A stretch of 51,273 bases of DNA. It comes from Oppiella nova (taxonomy: Eukaryota > Arthropoda > Arachnida > Sarcoptiformes > Oppiidae). The notes beneath the pieces were generated by a model that was not told where the DNA came from, did no database searches, and saw only the letters and a list, made by a program, of their open reading frames with translations. Positions 49,680 to 51,273 of this stretch are shown piece by piece. Every line of letters begins with the position of its first letter. The first letter of the stretch is position 1. The position numbers and the translations under genes are program-made. Where the stretch lies: contig CAJPVJ010000052.1 of NCBI GenBank assembly GCA_905397405.1, positions 1 to 51,273 on the forward strand, read 5' to 3'.

Positions 49680-50068
49680 GTATGTGTTGTATAAGACATC
49701 CAAATTGATAAAAAGTTAATGAAATGATTTTAAATTTTACACTAATATATAGATATCAATAAAAATTTAGTTATCCTTGAAGTGTTCAAAAAGTATTGAA
49801 CAAAATATTATAGTGAATAACTTTTAAAAAACTATTTTGATTATACAGTATTATAAAAGTTATGCAACATTGCAATAACGAGTGCATTGTTTGCCTACTA
49901 TTGAGACAAATGTTACGTAATTTGTATGAACCGTATGTCTGAGTCGTAAACGTAAACACATTTTTATAGTAAACGTGTTTTCAATGAAAACTTTTTCATT
50001 CAAAGAACCACTCATTCATTGATTTTGGTCTCAAAAGTGAGGTTTCAGTGAATTATCGTTTCATTGGA

Positions 50069-50219
50069 TTTCTGTGACAATCGTCTCAATAGATTAGCCG
50101 ATAATCAGTTGTCGACGATATTTGATCCGTCAGTACGAAGACTNTTTCTGTGACAATCGTCTCAATAGATTAGCCGATAATCAGTTGTCGACGATATTTG
50201 ATCCGTCAGTACGAAGACT
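50069..50219. other. Assembly join: 75-bp exact duplication around one N
   Basis: 50069-50143 and 50145-50219 are identical and separated by a single N at 50144. Copy 1 has this sequence once (about 40227-40301). The overlap between two contigs was evidently not merged. Confidence 0.95.
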
Positions 50220-50443
50220 GCACTGAAAGCACAGGTAAACACCATATGAGACACACGTATGGTATGTCTCAAGAGTTGATCACATATTCAACACATATTT
50301 CATCATAACTTTAGTCTAATTTCACACATATTTTGAAATCCATTTGTTTTGCATTTCATATAAAATAGCATTTCGTTTGTATTTCTCTTAATTAATCCAT
50401 TGTTTGTGTCTTCGCTGTCAATATCAGTTGATTTGATCCCATA

Positions 50444-51273
50444 ATGGCTTCCAACGCAATGTCCGCTCAGGCCGTCCGCCAGACATTCATCGACTTCTTT
50501 AAAGACAAATACAGTCATTCGTACGTCAAGTCCTCGTCGGTTATACCACACGAAGACCCGACTCTACTGTTCGCCAACGCGGGGATGAATCAGGTCTTCG
50601 CCCATCAATACCTCAAAAAACTCATGACAACTTATTTTATTAAATATTTATCTGCAGTTTAAGCCCATATTCTTGGGAACCGTTGACCCGAACAGTGATT
50701 CCTCGAAATACCGACGAGTGGTGAACACCCAGAAGTGTATCCGCGCCGGCGGTAAACACAACGACTTGGATGACGTCGGCAAAGATGTCTATCACCACAC
50801 GTTCTTTGAAATGCTGGGCAACTGGTCTTTCGGAGACTTCTTCAAGAAGGAGATCTGCTGCTGGGCTTTCGAGCTCTTGACACAAGTGTATGGCCTGTCG
50901 AAAGACAGACTATATGTGACCTATTTTGGTGGTAACGCCGACAGTGGCTTAGAGGCTGACGAGGAGTGTCGCCAGACTTGGCTGGACTTAGGGCTGCCAT
51001 CAGAGCGAGTGCTGCCCTTTGGAATGAAAGACAATTTCTGGGAAATGGGCGAAACAGGTCCGTGTGGTCCCTGTTCTGAGATACACTTCGACCGCATCGG
51101 TGGCAGAGATGCCGCATCGCTGGTCAATATGGACGACCCGAATGTGATTGAAATCTGGAATCTGGTGTTCATTCAATTCAATCGAGAAACCGATGGTTCA
51201 CTCAAACCATTGCCTAAGAAACACGTGGACACAGGAATGGGTTTCGAGCGACTGGTGTCTGTGATTCAGCAAA
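50444..51273 (+). CDS. AARS1: Partial second alanyl-tRNA synthetase copy (5' exons only)
   Basis: Exon 1 is 50444-50593; intron 1 is 50594-50657; exon 2 starts at 50658 and stays open to the window end. No frameshift is present. Where the two copies differ in protein, this one agrees with the conserved eukaryotic sequence more often: Ser before YVKSSS instead of Leu, FANAGMNQ instead of [12 protein letters not shown] instead of NSQK, GKDVYHH instead of GKDSYHH, and DDPNV instead of DDPDV; only RQTW instead of RQIW goes the other way. It may be the other haplotype, the functional paralogue, or part of the same gene misplaced by the assembler. The 3' half is not in the window. Confidence 0.85.

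Larger units (their letters stand above)
49711..51273 (+). repeat. Segmental duplication, copy 2 (AlaRS 5' region), runs off the window
   Basis: Direct-orientation copy of 39834-41363. It lacks about 42 bases near 49838 relative to copy 1, has an N at 50144 flanked by a 75-base duplication, and ends at 51273 on the same base that ends the first 127-base identical block in copy 1. Confidence 0.95.

Overview
The window is animal nuclear DNA: AT-rich, with multi-exon genes, GT-AG introns, many (CT)n/(GA)n microsatellites and AATAAA poly(A) signals. Protein content (an ERG/FLI-type ETS factor, a PTP1B/PTP61F-type phosphatase, an Asteroid-like protein, OTUD6B, cytosolic AlaRS, DBR1) fits an arthropod. 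Small introns in the housekeeping genes and the compact gene cluster lead me to suspect a mite or another chelicerate, but that is a weak inference. No bacterial, viral, CRISPR or tRNA features were recognised.

Layout. 1-5729 is a gene-free AT-rich flank. 5730-24766 (minus) is one long ETS gene with nine recognised coding exons; its introns are up to about 10 kb and hold most of the repeats: a 982-bp foldback element (19020-20001), three inverted-repeat pairs (10281/11356, 17781/18129, 18192/21904) and (CT)n tracts. 24767-33748 is a gene-poor region with a 22-bp hairpin minisatellite. From 33749 the window becomes gene-dense: PTPN1/2-like phosphatase (+), Asteroid-like protein (-), OTUD6B (+), alanyl-tRNA synthetase (+), an unrecognised type I membrane protein (+), DBR1 (-), and the first coding exon of an unknown gene (+).

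The end of the window (49711-51273) is a second, diverged copy of the AlaRS upstream region and 5' exons. Together with a 128-bp frameshifting tandem duplication in the first AlaRS copy and a 75-bp duplication across a single N, it shows that part of the structure comes from a short-read assembly of two divergent copies. The last 127 bases of the window are exactly the stretch over which both copies are identical, the pattern expected of a k=127 assembly graph.

The genes do not form a pathway. They are ordinary housekeeping and signalling genes packed head-to-head and tail-to-tail beside a large developmental transcription factor. Most of the unusual signal lies in the ETS-gene introns (chained inverted repeats and a long hairpin) and in the AlaRS duplication.
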